DNA of 64,000 nucleotides from Neoarius graeffei (Eukaryota > Chordata > Actinopteri > Siluriformes > Ariidae), in the NCBI RefSeq assembly GCF_027579695.1, contig NC_083587.1, positions 36,735,232 through 36,799,231 of the forward strand. The letters run 5' to 3'. Shown one piece after another: positions 29,583-41,039 of this stretch. Position 1 is the stretch's first letter, and the number at the start of each line of letters is the position of its first letter. The position numbers were made by a program, and so were the translations under genes. The notes under the pieces are model-generated. The model worked only from the letters and a program-made list of their open reading frames with translations. It was not told the DNA's origin and did not search any database.

Positions 29583-31276
29583 TCTGTGGGATACTCAGAG
29601 TTTGGGATATTTTGTAATAACCCAACCCTGATCTGTACTTCTCAACAACTTTGTCTCTGACCTGTTTGGAGGCTCCTTGGTTTTCACATTGCTTGCCTAG
29701 TAGTGTTGCAGAGTCAGGGTCCTTCCAGAACAGGTTGATTTATACAGGCATCTTGTGACCGATCATGTGACACAGATTCCATACAGGTGGATCTTAATCA
29801 ACTAATTATGTGACTTATGAAGTGAATTGGTTGGACCAGCTCTTATTTAGGGGTTTCATAAGAAAGGGAGTGAATGCTTGTGCATACTCCAGATTTCTGT
29901 TTTTTCATCTTAATTATTGTTTGTGTCAAAATAAAACCACAGTTTGCACCTTTAAAGTGGTAGGCATTTGTGTAAATCAAATAGTGATAATCTCCCAAAA
30001 ATCCACTTTAATTCTACCAAGGGAGATGAATACTTTTGCAAGACACTGTAGTGTAATACCAGGCTCTATGGTTTTATAATATTCCCGAAAGATGTAAAAA
30101 TGCATTAATTAAAAGGAAACTGGCACATAAGGAATGTATTTCTGACAGAAGCAGTAAATAGAATACCTCTGCTTTCATCCAGGGCATATGATGGCTTTTT
30201 CTGGGAAAAGAAAAAAAATGCTCATAAATATATTTAAAAAACAAACAAACAAACAAACCCCCAGCAAATCTAAATATGCTGTTTATTCTAAAAACCATAC
30301 CTAGGAACAATATTTGTCTTTATAATTATCATTTTCATTTTTAGTTCAGTTTAAAATATATCCAGCAGGCATCAGTGAGGTGTTAATAATGTATGTATTA
30401 ATGCAATTTTACTGATAAGTCCAATGAATTAATAAAATCTGCTCTAGCATTTCACTTTTAACATTTTAGAATTCCTTTCAAGTGAAATGCTGAACCTTAA
30501 GAGAGAGATGCGGCAGCGCTTTAGTCCTTTCGCCTGTCCAGCTCTTTCAGCTCTTCACCTGTTCCGTCTGCTTAAATACACTGTACATCATCTTCCAAAG
30601 CTTTAACTCTCATTCTAATGCCAGCGTGAACGCCATCGCGATCACCGTCTCATAGATCACTACTTAGCCAAGTCTTAGCTCGAACTCATTCTGTACAACT
30701 GCTTCAAAGAGCTGCGCTGCATTCTGGGACTTTGAGTCCAGCGTCTCCGTGATGCTCTTCTCCATCGAACTTCATCTCCTGAACTGTATGACAGGAATCA
30801 TCACTGGAAAATGTAAGCCTATTTAAATTCTCTCATGGTGGAGTTTTACTTTCCTTTACTGCCCAGTTGTACCTGACGCCATGCTGTGTATGGCTCTGCA
30901 GATTTCCTCAGTGATGCTACACTTTGCTCCACATGGCTGACTTCTGGCTTCACGTAGTGTGAGTACAGTACCGTACGTGAAGCCAGAAGTCAGCCATGTG
31001 GACACTCTTGAGTAAGAGTGTGGGGTGGTATACAAAAAGACCTGAAACACACATCACACACACACCACACACACGTCCTAATATTTTACTCTCAAGCCTC
31101 ACACCTGAAGCGTTGATGAATGATCCTGATGAAAACACCTGTAACACAATACGAGTCCACACCTCCTCTGTCATCAGAGAGGAATCACCTCCTTCATTCT
31201 CTCTGGCAGGAAAGACCTGTCCTGACATGAGGTACAGAGAGCCGGCCAACGTCAGCAGCAATGCTGCCTGCAAAGG
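29583..31276. repeat. Duplicated segment, copy 2
   Basis: Collinear with 7100-8760 and only a few percent different. It includes the same Tc1 end, the perfect 29-bp hairpin (30928-31002) and the candidate exon up to its acceptor (tgcctgcaaag), where a LINE 3' end follows. The exon's own acceptor region is therefore cut. Confidence 0.9.
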
Positions 31277-31576
31277 CAAGGGAAGTTTATTTATATAGCG
31301 CATTTCATACACAGTGGCAGTTCAATGTGCTTTACAGAGGTAAAGGCAAAACAGTAAACAATAAAAAATAAAATTACATAAAACAAAGGGGGAAGAAGAG
31401 AGAAAAATAAAAATAATATGAGAATTAAGCAATAGTAGAAATAAAGTAATAAAATGAAGTAAAAGTTCAGTAAAAACAGCAGAATAAAATGGAATAAAAG
31501 TTAAGTAAAGTTTAAAATATGCAAAGACTGTAAAAGTTAAGTAAAGTTTAAAACATGTAAAGATGATATTTATCAG

Positions 31577-32137
31577 TTAGCAGAAAGCATCTGAGAACAG
31601 CTTGGTCTTTAGTCTAGATTTGAAACTGCCAACAGCAGGAGCATTTTTGATGTCCTCTGGGAGTTGGTTCCATAGCTGTACTGCATAGTAGCTAAAAGCT
31701 GCTTCACCACACTTTGTTTTAACAACAGGTTTTACCAGCAAATTTAGCTGCTGCGATCTGGTAGATCTGATTGGGTTAGGCCGCTGCAACATATCAGAGA
31801 GGTCATTGGGCCCTGTACCATTTAGAGATTTGTACACCAGCAGCAATGCTTTAAAGTCAATTCTGTAGCTTACTGGAAGCCAGTGAAGGGACCTTAGAAT
31901 TGGAGTAATGTGCTCTGTTCTTTTTGTTCGTGTGAGAACCCTAGCCGCTGCATTTTGAACCAGCTGAAGTCGTTTGATGGTCTTTTTTGGCAGGCCTGTG
32001 AAAAGGCCATTGCAGTAGTCAACCCTACTAGAGATGAAGGCATGTATAAGTTTTTCCAGATCATTTTTTGACACAAGTCCTCTTAGTTTGGAAATGTTTT
32101 TTAGGTGATAAAATGCCGATTTAGTGATTGCTTTCAT
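31577..32137 (-). pseudogene. LINE ORF2 C-terminal part
   Basis: 186 codons from KAITKSAFYHLKNISKLRGL through VDYCNGLFTGLPKKTIKRLQ to the natural end. This is the thumb and tail region of L2/CR1-type ORF2. It is separated from the part upstream by a one-base slip near 32155 (the expected IDSELNFDSYMKA reads IDMS and a stop). Confidence 0.85.
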
Positions 32138-32382
32138 ATAACTGTCAAAGTTTAGCTCATGTCAATGAAAACACCAAGATTATTAACCATATCTTTTGTT
32201 TTAATCCCCTTTGTGTCAAGAATAGTGGTAATCCTGAGTCTTTCATCTTTTTTCCCAAATAGAATTACTTCTGTTTTATCTGTGTTCAGCTGAAGAAAAT
32301 TTTGTGACATCCAGTTGTTGATTTGGTCAATACACTGGTAAAGACATTCAAGGGAGGCATAATCATTAGGTGATAGAGCAAA

Positions 32383-34285
32383 TTAAATTTGGGTGTCATC
32401 TGCATAGCAGTGATACAAAATTGAGTTGTTCTTGATAATTTGTCCAAGTGGGAGCATATAAAGGTTGAATAGTAATGGTCCAAGGATCGACCCCTGGGGG
32501 ACACCACAGGTCAAGGACATTGATATTGAGGTACAATTTCCCATGGTAACAAAGAAGCTTCTATCTTTTAAGTATGATTTTAACCAATTGATAACTTTAC
32601 CAGTCAACCCAACCCAGTGTTCAAGTCGATATAGCAGTATGTTGTGATCAACAGTATCAAAAGCTGCACTGAGGTCCAGTAACACCAGGACCGATGTTTT
32701 GCCTGCATCAGTATTAAGACGTATGTCATTTATAACTTTAATCAGCGCTGTTTCAGTGCTGTGATTGGCACGAAATCCTGACTGAAAGTTATCAAAGCAG
32801 CTGTTTGATATCAAGAAGGCAGTTAATTGATTGAAGACAATTTTTTCAAGGATTTTCCCGATGAATGGTAGATTTGATATTGGCCTGTAGTTGTTCAATA
32901 CTGAAGCATCCAGATTATTCTTTTTAAGTAGGGGCTTTACAACGGCTTTTTTCAGGGACACAGGAAAAATGCCAGTCTCTCGGGATGTATTTATGATCTG
33001 AAGCACATCTGTAATTATGAGGTGAAGAACAGACTTAAAAAAGTTGGTGGGCAGAATGTCCAATTCAGATGTTGAGGAACTGAGATTTTGTACAGTTTTT
33101 TCAAGAGTCTCATAATCAATCAAACAAAATTCTGACATTGTGTTGAAATTGTCTGTCTTTGTCACTGGTGATTGCAGCTTTTCAGTTATTTGCAACTGAG
33201 CTATATTATGAGCAATATTCTGCCGTATTTTATCAATTTTACCTTTGAAGAAGGATGCAAACTCATTGCATTTATTAACTGAGAGAAGTTCAGGTGCTAA
33301 TTGTGGTGGGGGATTAGTTAGCTTCTCTACTGTTGAAAATAGCACACGGGCATTGTTCATATTCCTGTTGATGATGTTGGAGAAGAAAGACTGTCTTGTT
33401 TTACCGATTTCATAATTATATTTACAAAGCATCTCTTTATGGATTTGATAATGGATGTGAAGTTTAGATTTGCGCCATTTTCTTTCAGTCTTCCTACATT
33501 CTCTCTTTAGTAATTTAACAGCTGGGTATTGCTTCCATGGTGCTTTGTGCTTGTCATTGACTCTTTTGATTTTGAATGGAGCAATATCATCCATAATTTG
33601 GGTCATATTTGAATTAAAAATTTTCAGTAAGTTGTCTACAGAGTCTGACATTTTAGTTGAGATCCGTGAGAGAGCTTGCTCAAAGAGAGCACATGCGTTG
33701 TCATTTATGACTCTCCTACCCATAGTCATTGAGCTGTTCTGAATGTGAGGAGACATAGAAACATCAGAGAAAACACAGAAATGATCAGATAAGGCCAGGT
33801 CAACAACAGTAGTAGAAACAGTAAGACCCTTTGTGATGACGAGGTCAAGGGTATGACCATGAGAGTGGGTCGGCCCCTGTACATGTTGTACTAGGTTGAA
33901 GTTGTCAATTAGTTCTCTGGCATAAGTGTTTTCAAGATTATCTACATGCAAGTTAAAATCCCCAGATATAATAAGACAGTCAAACTCTAAGCAAATGACT
34001 AACAACAGTTCACCAAACTCTTCCAGAAAAACTTTGGCTGAATGTCTCGAAGGCCTGTAAATAGTTAATAACAATATGTTAGGAGAGCATGTAACAAGTG
34101 CACATAAGTGTTCAAAGGATGTAAAATCACCAAGTGAGGACTGTTTACATTGAAAAGAGGCTTTGAATGTATTTGCGATCCCTCTACCTTTCCCATATTG
34201 GGTAGCACTCATGAAATTAAAATTTGGGGGAGCTGCTTCAATAAGGGTGGTAGCAGTATTTGCTTGATCCAGCCATGTTTCAGTT
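32383..34285 (-). pseudogene. LINE ORF2 endonuclease and reverse transcriptase
   Basis: Apurinic-type endonuclease motifs CLIISGDFNLHVD and LSDHFCVFSD. Reverse transcriptase motifs RPISNLPFIGKILEKIV, SVLVLLDLSAAFDTVDHNIL, GVPQGSILGPLLFNLYM and CYADDTQI (catalytic YADD). A stop follows directly after YADDTQI where the family continues FALSPNDYASLE. The frame stays open by chance into the adjacent LTR up to 34539; that part is not LINE. Confidence 0.9.
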
Positions 34286-34711
34286 TGTGACGGCCATGAG
34301 CTTTTGAGTAATGATTGTTTTTTTTCCTGTTTAGTGCGTCTCTCTAATCTGTCTTGAAGCGCAGGTGTGTGCAAGGGGCGGGCCGCTTCTAATGGATTAT
34401 GGCTTCCACCGGCGCGCAGGTGGAGCCTCTCCTTCAAAATGAGCGTCGCCCGCGACCGAGGAGAGCTTCCCTTCTTTCTTCTCACCTGGACTCTACAGAC
34501 AGACAGCACGGTCCACTCCACTCCTGCGTTTGCACGCACTGCTGGTGGCCTGCCGTCTCTCTTTACACTATTGACTTTGATCGCAGTTTTTGTTGGAACT
34601 GAGATTTTGGGTCTTTTAAAAAATAAATAATACGTAGGATTTTTCCTTGCAAACGTCGTGTCGTCTCCCCTATTCTTTTTGGTATTGTGGTGACTCCCCT
34701 AGGTCACAACA
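34286..34711 (+). repeat. 5' LTR of the Gmr1-like element
   Basis: Starts tgtgacggccatgagctttt and ends cctaggtcacaaca. It contains an aaaaaataaataatacgtag stretch that may serve polyadenylation. Confidence 0.95.
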
Positions 34712-35834
34712 ATATGGGGGCTCGCATAGACGTCGCCAGACCCATTTTAGGGTAGCTCCAGCCACCCTATCTTATGGCAAAGCCACCCTATATTTTTTGC
34801 CCTTTTTTAAATTTATTTATATTTTTATTTTTTTTTCCCAAAAAAAACAAAGGCAGTAAAGCACTGAACATGAGCCATCAAGAACGCAAGTTAATCCGAA
34901 CTCTGCTTGCTTATTTATTGTTTAATGCAATATTATTAATATCGTTATGATTCCTCCTCATTGGCTCTGTGTCAAGCGTCACGTCGAGTGGTAGGCTAGT
35001 AGGACTTAAAAAACGACGCGGGCATTCTGCAGCAGGCGCGGTGCGGGCTTCCATTGAGTTGGGTTTGCAGAGAGTCAGAATTCTATGCTTTCATTTGCAG
35101 ACACACACGGTGAGATTGTAATTTGATGTCAGTGGTTTGCATTTGCTTAACTTTACCTAGGCTATATTGAGTCTTCTGTAGAATGTTTACACGATGATTT
35201 GTGAAGCACTTGCCCTCTTCAGTTTGCGCAGGAATGCATGACACCTACCATTGGTTTTTTTCACATTTTTGTAGTTTAGCTGGTGAAGTTGCTTCAGCAA
35301 ACAATTAAATGATGAAAGCAATTTTAAAATAGAATAGAAATGGTGGGAAGTGTGTCCCCAAGGTGTGATGCTCTTGAAATAATGAATTGATTGACAGCCT
35401 TAGTAGGTGCTCTGAAAAATGTTCGGCGCGCGCTGCGCGCGCACAATACCTTTTCTCCTCTGGGTGCTAAGCTACCCCTGTCTCTCAAACCTAGTGACGT
35501 CCCTGGGGGCTCGTCTAATTTCTTTTTGTTGCTGACTTTTTCTCTCTCGCTTCTCCGATTTGGGTTTGCCACGTGAATATTTGTGTTTGTTTGCACTTCC
35601 GACATTTGTTTCGTTCCACTTCACTTCTTTTGTGGGGGGCGGCGTGCGTGCGTTTGCCTATTTTCACTTTTACCTTTCGGTAATTGTTTGATAGTCGCCT
35701 AGGTGGCGTTTGTAATCGTTGGAGTATTCCCCACTCGCATGTTGGCTATTAAGATAACCCGGTACTACTGCTCTTTTGGTAGTCTCACCACAGCGTACCT
35801 TCCCTGATAGGCTGAGGGTGTGCTCTTGGGCGCA

Positions 35835-35872
<38 letters not shown>

Positions 35873-36139
35873 TTTGTTTTTTTCGCGGTGAAGGTGGGTA
35901 GTAGCAGTTGTCTCGGGTGCACCTCCGGGGTGCGCACCTCACGTGCCCACTGGTTTTGTGTGCTTAAAATCCCCCCCCCCCCCATCGGTAACCGCAGAAG
36001 ACCTAGGGTCTACTTAGTTTAGTTTTGGAAGTGTTTTAGTTGGGTAGATGGGGATGTAAGCGTCAGACTGCTGATAACAGTTGTGTGGTTATTTGGTTTT
36101 GGATTTTCGGTACGCCTTGAATAAAGCAGGCTGTTTTGT
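34712..36139 (+). other. Leader of the Gmr1-like element with primer-binding region
   Basis: Right after the LTR, tatgggggctcg resembles a tRNA-type primer-binding site (TGGGGGCTCG as used with tRNA-Pro). The site is duplicated by the hAT element at 34725-35505, and tgggggctcgtctaattt resumes after it. A poly(T) run lies at about 35840-35870. Confidence 0.65.
34725..35505 (+). mobile_element. Non-autonomous hAT element in the LTR element's leader
   Basis: The 8-bp duplication ggggctcg is perfect (34717-34724 and 35506-35513). The ends catagacgtcgccagac and, reversed, cagggacgtcactagg are related. 781 bp, no transposase recognised. Confidence 0.8.
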
Positions 36140-39100
36140 TTGGATATGTCGATCGTTGATGATTTCGTTGCCACTCCCTCTGTGGAGATGTTTAATTTAT
36201 TAACTAAAATCCAGCTCTTGGACATTGCCGAGCGTTATAAGGTTCCTCTAACTAGTGAAGACAAACGTTCCAAGTCGCTCATGCAACTAGTTGTTAAAGC
36301 GGCGTTGATTAAAGCGCAGGTGCTGCCCGAGGAGGAGGCGACTCCTCCCTCTCCGGCAGCGGCGGCTGAAGTGACATACGAACAGCAAAAAGAGCTCCTT
36401 AGGCTTCAAATGGAGAAAACTAGACTGGAGTATGATAAAGAAATAGAAAAACGACGCCTCGACCGGGAAGTGGAATTGTTTAAATTGGATGTCGAGCGCC
36501 AGCGTTTAGCTTTGATTGAACGTGGCAAAATGCCTGCTGGTACTCCTGGGGAATTTGATGTGGCACGTAGTTTAAAGCTGGTGCCTAAATTTGATGAAGC
36601 CAAAGTGGAAACTTTTTTTTTTACTCTGTTTGAGCGTGTCGCCAATGCGTATCACTGGCCCGACGTCGAGCGCACACTGCTACTGCAGTGCACCTTAACT
36701 GGCCGCGCCCAGGAGGCCTATTCCGCGCTGGATGGCACCGAAAGCCTGAAATACGACTCTGTTAAACAAGCGGTGCTCAAAGCTTACGAGCTCGTTCCTG
36801 AGGCCTATCGCCAAAAGTTCCGTAGCATGCGAAAACGACCTACGCAAACCTATACCAACTTCGCCCGTGAGCTTGCCGTTCAGTTTAATCGTTGGTGTGT
36901 AGCGTCTGGCGCTGAAACACAAGCTGGCCTTACAAACCTAATTTTGGTTGAACAGCTAAAAAACACACTACCCGAAGCTATGGCCACTTTCCTTAGTGAA
37001 CGTGAAGCGATCACACTGACTGCTGTAGCTGCGTTGGCCGATGATTATGCCCTCACTCATAAAAGTAGGTTCTCTGCTCCACCGAGCCGTGACATTCGCT
37101 GGTCACGGAACACTCAAACACCCCGCGATGCTGTACCTTCGAATAGGGGCGCTCCTCGCGCTCGTAATCAACCAGATCCAAGCAGCGTTTGTAATTACTG
37201 CTTGGGGAAAGGGCACTGGAAGTTTGAATGTCCCGTCTTACGGGGTAAAGAGAAATTTAAAATTCCCGTTAAGGACAATGCCTTGGCTGTGCCAGTTGGT
37301 CATCTTGCTTGCGTGGATGAAAGTTTTTCACCCTTTGTGTTTGATGGTTATGTGTCACTGCGTCGTGGCAGCGATAAAATCGCAGTGAAAATCCTGAGGG
37401 ATACGGGCTCCGTAGAGTCTTTCATTTGTAGGTCCGCCTTGCCTTTTTCAACGGCTTCTGATACCGGCCAGTGTGTTTTTGTTCGTGGCATTAATTTGAA
37501 TGTCCTGACCGTGCCCTTACACAGCGTGTACCTAGAGTCTGTTTTGGTCAGTGGAGATGTTTCACTCGGTGTGCGCCCTATGCTCCCTGTCCGTGGGGTT
37601 TCTGTTATTCTTGGGAATGGGTTAGCTGGGGCTTGTGTATGGGCAAATGGGGTGATTGAATGTGGGGGTGTCCAAAATTCAAGTAGTGCTCTCCCAGACC
37701 GTGAAGTTGCGCCTGTGTCCGTGGTAACGCGCTCGTCCAGTAAAAGGACATCTGCGCTGGAGAACGATGATGCTCATTCTTTAACTGGTTTGCCGGCCTC
37801 GATCTCTCGCCAGCAGGTGATTGACGCACAGCGGTTGGATGCTTCCCTGCAGATGCTGTTTCCCAAGGCTCGTGGCTGCGACGATGACGTATCTGGAAGT
37901 TACATACTGAAGGACGAGGTCTTGATGCGTAAACGCCCTCCAAGTGGCCCAGCTGATGAACATGCGTGGCAGGTAGTGGTCCCAACCACCTTGCGTAGCC
38001 TGGTGTTAAAAACTGCCCATGATGACGCCGGGCACTTGGGTGTCCGTAAAACCTACGACCGAATCTCACACTACTGCTACTGGCCTAGGGTAAAACGTGA
38101 CGTTACGGAACATGTGCGAGCCTGCCTTGTCTGTCAGCAGACTGGCAAGCCTAATCAAATGCCAAAACCGGTTCCTCTGCGACCCATCACCCCTGCGTCA
38201 AAACCGTTCGAACACCTCATCATTGATTGTGTCGGGCCACTTCCTCGGTCCAAAACTGGATGCAATTATTTGCTAACTGTCATCTGTCAAACCACCCGTT
38301 ATCCTGCGGCGTACCCGCTTCGGTCCATTACAGCCAAACCCGTTGTCAAAGCGCTGTCTCAGTTCATGTCAGTGTTTGGTATCCCAAAAACCATACAGTC
38401 AGACCGCGGAACGAATTTTACCTCCAAAACCTTTGGCCAGGTGTTGCACTTACTGAACATCCGTCACAACAAGGCGTCAGCGTACCACCCCCAAAGCCAA
38501 GGGGTCTTAGAACGGTTCCACCAAACGCTCAAGTCCATGTTGAGAGCGTACTGTGTGGAGCTGGGAAGTTCCTGGGACGAAGGACTGCCCTGGTTGCTGT
38601 TGGTGGCCAGAGAGGTGACCCAAGAAAGCACTGGTTTTAGCCCAAACGCGCTGGTGCTTGGCCATACAGTGCGAGGTCCGGTAGCAACGTTGATGGGCGA
38701 TGTTGACTTGTCTAGCAGTCCTCCGCAATCTTTAACTGACTACGTCAATGGGTTTCGCCATAGATTGTATGAGGCGGGGAAAATCGCACGGGAAAAACTG
38801 TTCTCCATGCAAACTAAAATGAAAAAAGCATATGACAAAAAGACTGCACGTCGTGTGTTTAAAGTTGGTGATCAAGTAATGGCCCTTCTCCCAGTCGTGC
38901 ATTCGCCTTTCCAGGCTAAATTTGCTGGCCCTTACAGGGTTGTTCGCGTAGAGCAAAATGACAATTATGTGGTGGCAACACCGGACCGGAAGACTAAAAC
39001 CCAACTGTATCACGCTAACTTGCTGAAACAATATTTTGATCAGGCAAAGGTTGAACCTGCTATTGCTTTGGCTACCTCTGTCTGTCCTCTCTCTTGCTTG

Positions 39101-39238
39101 TCTGTGGCAGGGTCGGCTGAGGAGAACGACAGACATCCGTCCTTGGGTGAGATGACGCCTCCAGCGGGGGCAGCGTTACAGGAGGTAGAGGTTCATGAAC
39201 CTGACGATGCGGTCTTGTTAGGAAGGCTCAAATTCTGA
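36140..39238 (+). CDS. Gag, protease and integrase region of the Gmr1-like element
   Basis: Gag (about residues 1-330) has a charged coiled-coil-like part (LRLQMEKTRLEYDKEIEKRR) and a capsid-like domain, then a CCHC knuckle CNYCLGKGHWKFEC. A retropepsin-like part with ILRDTGSVESF follows. The integrase has the H2C2 zinc-binding part (HLGVRKTYDRIS to CLVCQQ), a DDE core beginning HLIIDCVGPLP with SDRGTNF and the downstream Glu in a QGVLERFHQTLK segment, and a C-terminal PYRVVRVEQNDNYVV part. It would supply particle assembly, cleavage and DNA insertion. Fossil or near-fossil copy. Confidence 0.9.
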   Translation: MDMSIVDDFVATPSVEMFNLLTKIQLLDIAERYKVPLTSEDKRSKSLMQLVVKAALIKAQVLPEEEATPPSPAAAAEVTYEQQKELLRLQMEKTRLEYDKEIEKRRLDREVELFKLDVERQRLALIERGKMPAGTPGEFDVARSLKLVPKFDEAKVETFFFTLFERVANAYHWPDVERTLLLQCTLTGRAQEAYSALDGTESLKYDSVKQAVLKAYELVPEAYRQKFRSMRKRPTQTYTNFARELAVQFNRWCVASGAETQAGLTNLILVEQLKNTLPEAMATFLSEREAITLTAVAALADDYALTHKSRFSAPPSRDIRWSRNTQTPRDAVPSNRGAPRARNQPDPSSVCNYCLGKGHWKFECPVLRGKEKFKIPVKDNALAVPVGHLACVDESFSPFVFDGYVSLRRGSDKIAVKILRDTGSVESFICRSALPFSTASDTGQCVFVRGINLNVLTVPLHSVYLESVLVSGDVSLGVRPMLPVRGVSVILGNGLAGACVWANGVIECGGVQNSSSALPDREVAPVSVVTRSSSKRTSALENDDAHSLTGLPASISRQQVIDAQRLDASLQMLFPKARGCDDDVSGSYILKDEVLMRKRPPSGPADEHAWQVVVPTTLRSLVLKTAHDDAGHLGVRKTYDRISHYCYWPRVKRDVTEHVRACLVCQQTGKPNQMPKPVPLRPITPASKPFEHLIIDCVGPLPRSKTGCNYLLTVICQTTRYPAAYPLRSITAKPVVKALSQFMSVFGIPKTIQSDRGTNFTSKTFGQVLHLLNIRHNKASAYHPQSQGVLERFHQTLKSMLRAYCVELGSSWDEGLPWLLLVAREVTQESTGFSPNALVLGHTVRGPVATLMGDVDLSSSPPQSLTDYVNGFRHRLYEAGKIAREKLFSMQTKMKKAYDKKTARRVFKVGDQVMALLPVVHSPFQAKFAGPYRVVRVEQNDNYVVATPDRKTKTQLYHANLLKQYFDQAKVEPAIALATSVCPLSCLSVAGSAEENDRHPSLGEMTPPAGAALQEVEVHEPDDAVLLGRLKF

Positions 39239-39289
39239 GTCATTGGCTAACCTTCCGATGCTATTAACCATCTTACCCCACAACAGTCG

Positions 39290-40645
39290 TCCAAATTGGA
39301 AGCTTTGATAAAGGAATTTCCGTCCTTGTTCTCCGACACCCCCACCCAAACATCTGTACTTACCCATGACATTGACGTTGGGGACTCCCCCCATTAAACA
39401 GCGTTTTTACAGGGTTTCTGGGGAAAGACAAAAAATCCTGGAGGGGGAAGTGCAGTATTTGTTGAAACACGACCTGGCTGAGCAGTCGTACTCTAGCTGG
39501 GCTTCGCCTTGCATCTTGGTGAACAAACCCGACGGTACCTATCGATTTTGTACGGACTACCGTAAATTAAACAGCGTCACTAAACCTGACTCCTTTCCAC
39601 TACCACGTGTAGACGACTGCGTTGATCAGGTGGGATCTGCCAAGTTCGTAAGCAAGTTTGACCTGCTCAAGGGATATTGGCAGATTCCCTTGACTGCCTG
39701 TGCACGAGAAGTCTCCGCGTTTGTTACACCTACAGGTCTCTACGTTTACAAGGTGATGAGTTTTGGGTTGCGTAACACGCCTGCCACCTTCCAGAGATTA
39801 ATGAATAAAGTTGTCGCACATCTGGAAGGCGTTGCGGTGTTTCTAGATGATGTAGTCCTGTGTAGCGAAACGTGGGAATCACATTTGCATCGCATCCGCC
39901 AGCTTTTCATACGGTTGCCCCAAGCCAACCTTACGATCAACCTGGCCAAATGCGAGTTCGCTAAAGCAACGGTTACCTATCTTGGCAAAGTGGTGGGGCA
40001 AGGTCTTGTGCGCCCTATTCGCGCCAAAGTCTTGGCTATTGACGCATTTCCACAACCAACTTCAAAAAAGGAACTTATGAGGTTCCTGGGGATGATTGGC
40101 TATTACAGAAGGTTTTGCCAAAACTTTTCGTCTATCGTAACACCCCTCACTGATTTGCTCAAAAAGAGCAAACCGTTCGTTTGGAGTCCTGCTTGTCAAA
40201 ACGCTTTTGACAAGATCAAGTGTCCTCACCTCTGCGCCACTCCTCGTGGCACTGAAATTGTATGAGCCTTTTAAATTGCAAGTTGACACGAGTGGGGTAG
40301 GTGCTGTTCTACTGCAAGAGGATGATGAGGGTGTTGAAAGACCAGTGTGTTACTTTTCGCATAAATTCAACACTTATCAGTTGCACTACTCCACCATCGA
40401 AAAGGAAGTGCTCACCTTGATTTGGGCCCTTCAACATTTCGATGTGTACCTGGGGGGGTAGTGTAAGCCCAATTACGGTCTACTGCGACCACAACCCCCT
40501 TACCTTTCTCCACTCCCTCCAAAATCCCAACCAAAGACTAATGCGCTGGTGTATTTTCTTGCAACCTTTCCATCTAAACATCAAACACATCCCAGGGAAA
40601 GAGAATGTGGTAGCGGACGCGCTGTCACGCTCTCCAGCCCCATAG
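39290..40645 (+). pseudogene. Reverse transcriptase and RNase H region of the Gmr1-like element
   Basis: Lies downstream of the integrase. Reverse transcriptase signatures CTDYRKLNSVTKPDSFPLP, FDLLKGYWQIPLT and VMSFGLRNTPATFQRLMN are clear, and the tether and RNase H parts follow (YFSHKFNTYQLHYSTIEKE, then VYCDHNPLTFLH). The region is broken in a few places. Confidence 0.9.
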
Positions 40646-41028
40646 ATCTATCCACTGTGTTTGTAATGCTGTTATACTGTGTCTTCTATTCCAGGGCCCG
40701 GAATTTGAAGGCACCGCTGGGTTGCCACCAGGCCAAGTCGGGTTGGTAATGTAGTACGAAAATGGTGAACATGGATTTGTGACTGTTTTGTGTGAATGCC
40801 TTTGGTGTATGGTGTTATATCCCCTTGATATTTGCAACTTAGAAACGCTACTAAATGTGGACTAAAGTGGCTTGAGAAAGCAAGAACCAAATACACGTGT
40901 TGATTGATAACCATGGTTAGACTGTGAAATGTTTTGAGAATTTAGAAATTGTAAGTGCACTAACTATTTTGTGTTTTCGGAGGGTATTCATTTGCTGGAA
41001 ACCCATGGGGTTTCTCTTAAAGGGGGAG

Positions 41029-41039
41029 GTGTGACGGCC
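41029..41039 (+). other. Polypurine tract of the Gmr1-like element
   Basis: The purine run aaagggggagg stands directly before the 3' LTR, where plus-strand priming occurs in this class. Confidence 0.85.

Larger units (their letters stand above)
31277..34285 (-). mobile_element. L2/CR1-type LINE, 3' part
   Basis: Minus-strand non-LTR retrotransposon. The 3' UTR is at 31277-31576 (aagtttatttatatagcgca). It is split by the LTR element at 34286-41454 and resumes at 41455 with the coding 5' side; cagtt on both sides of that element proves they were once joined. Endonuclease and reverse transcriptase are both recognisable. Confidence 0.85.

Noticed and set aside
32383-34539. A 718-codon frame beginning MRANAGVEWTVLSVC
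   Set aside because: Its first 85 or so codons are the LTR of the inserted gypsy element read backwards and joined by chance to the LINE frame; only 32383-34285 is LINE coding.
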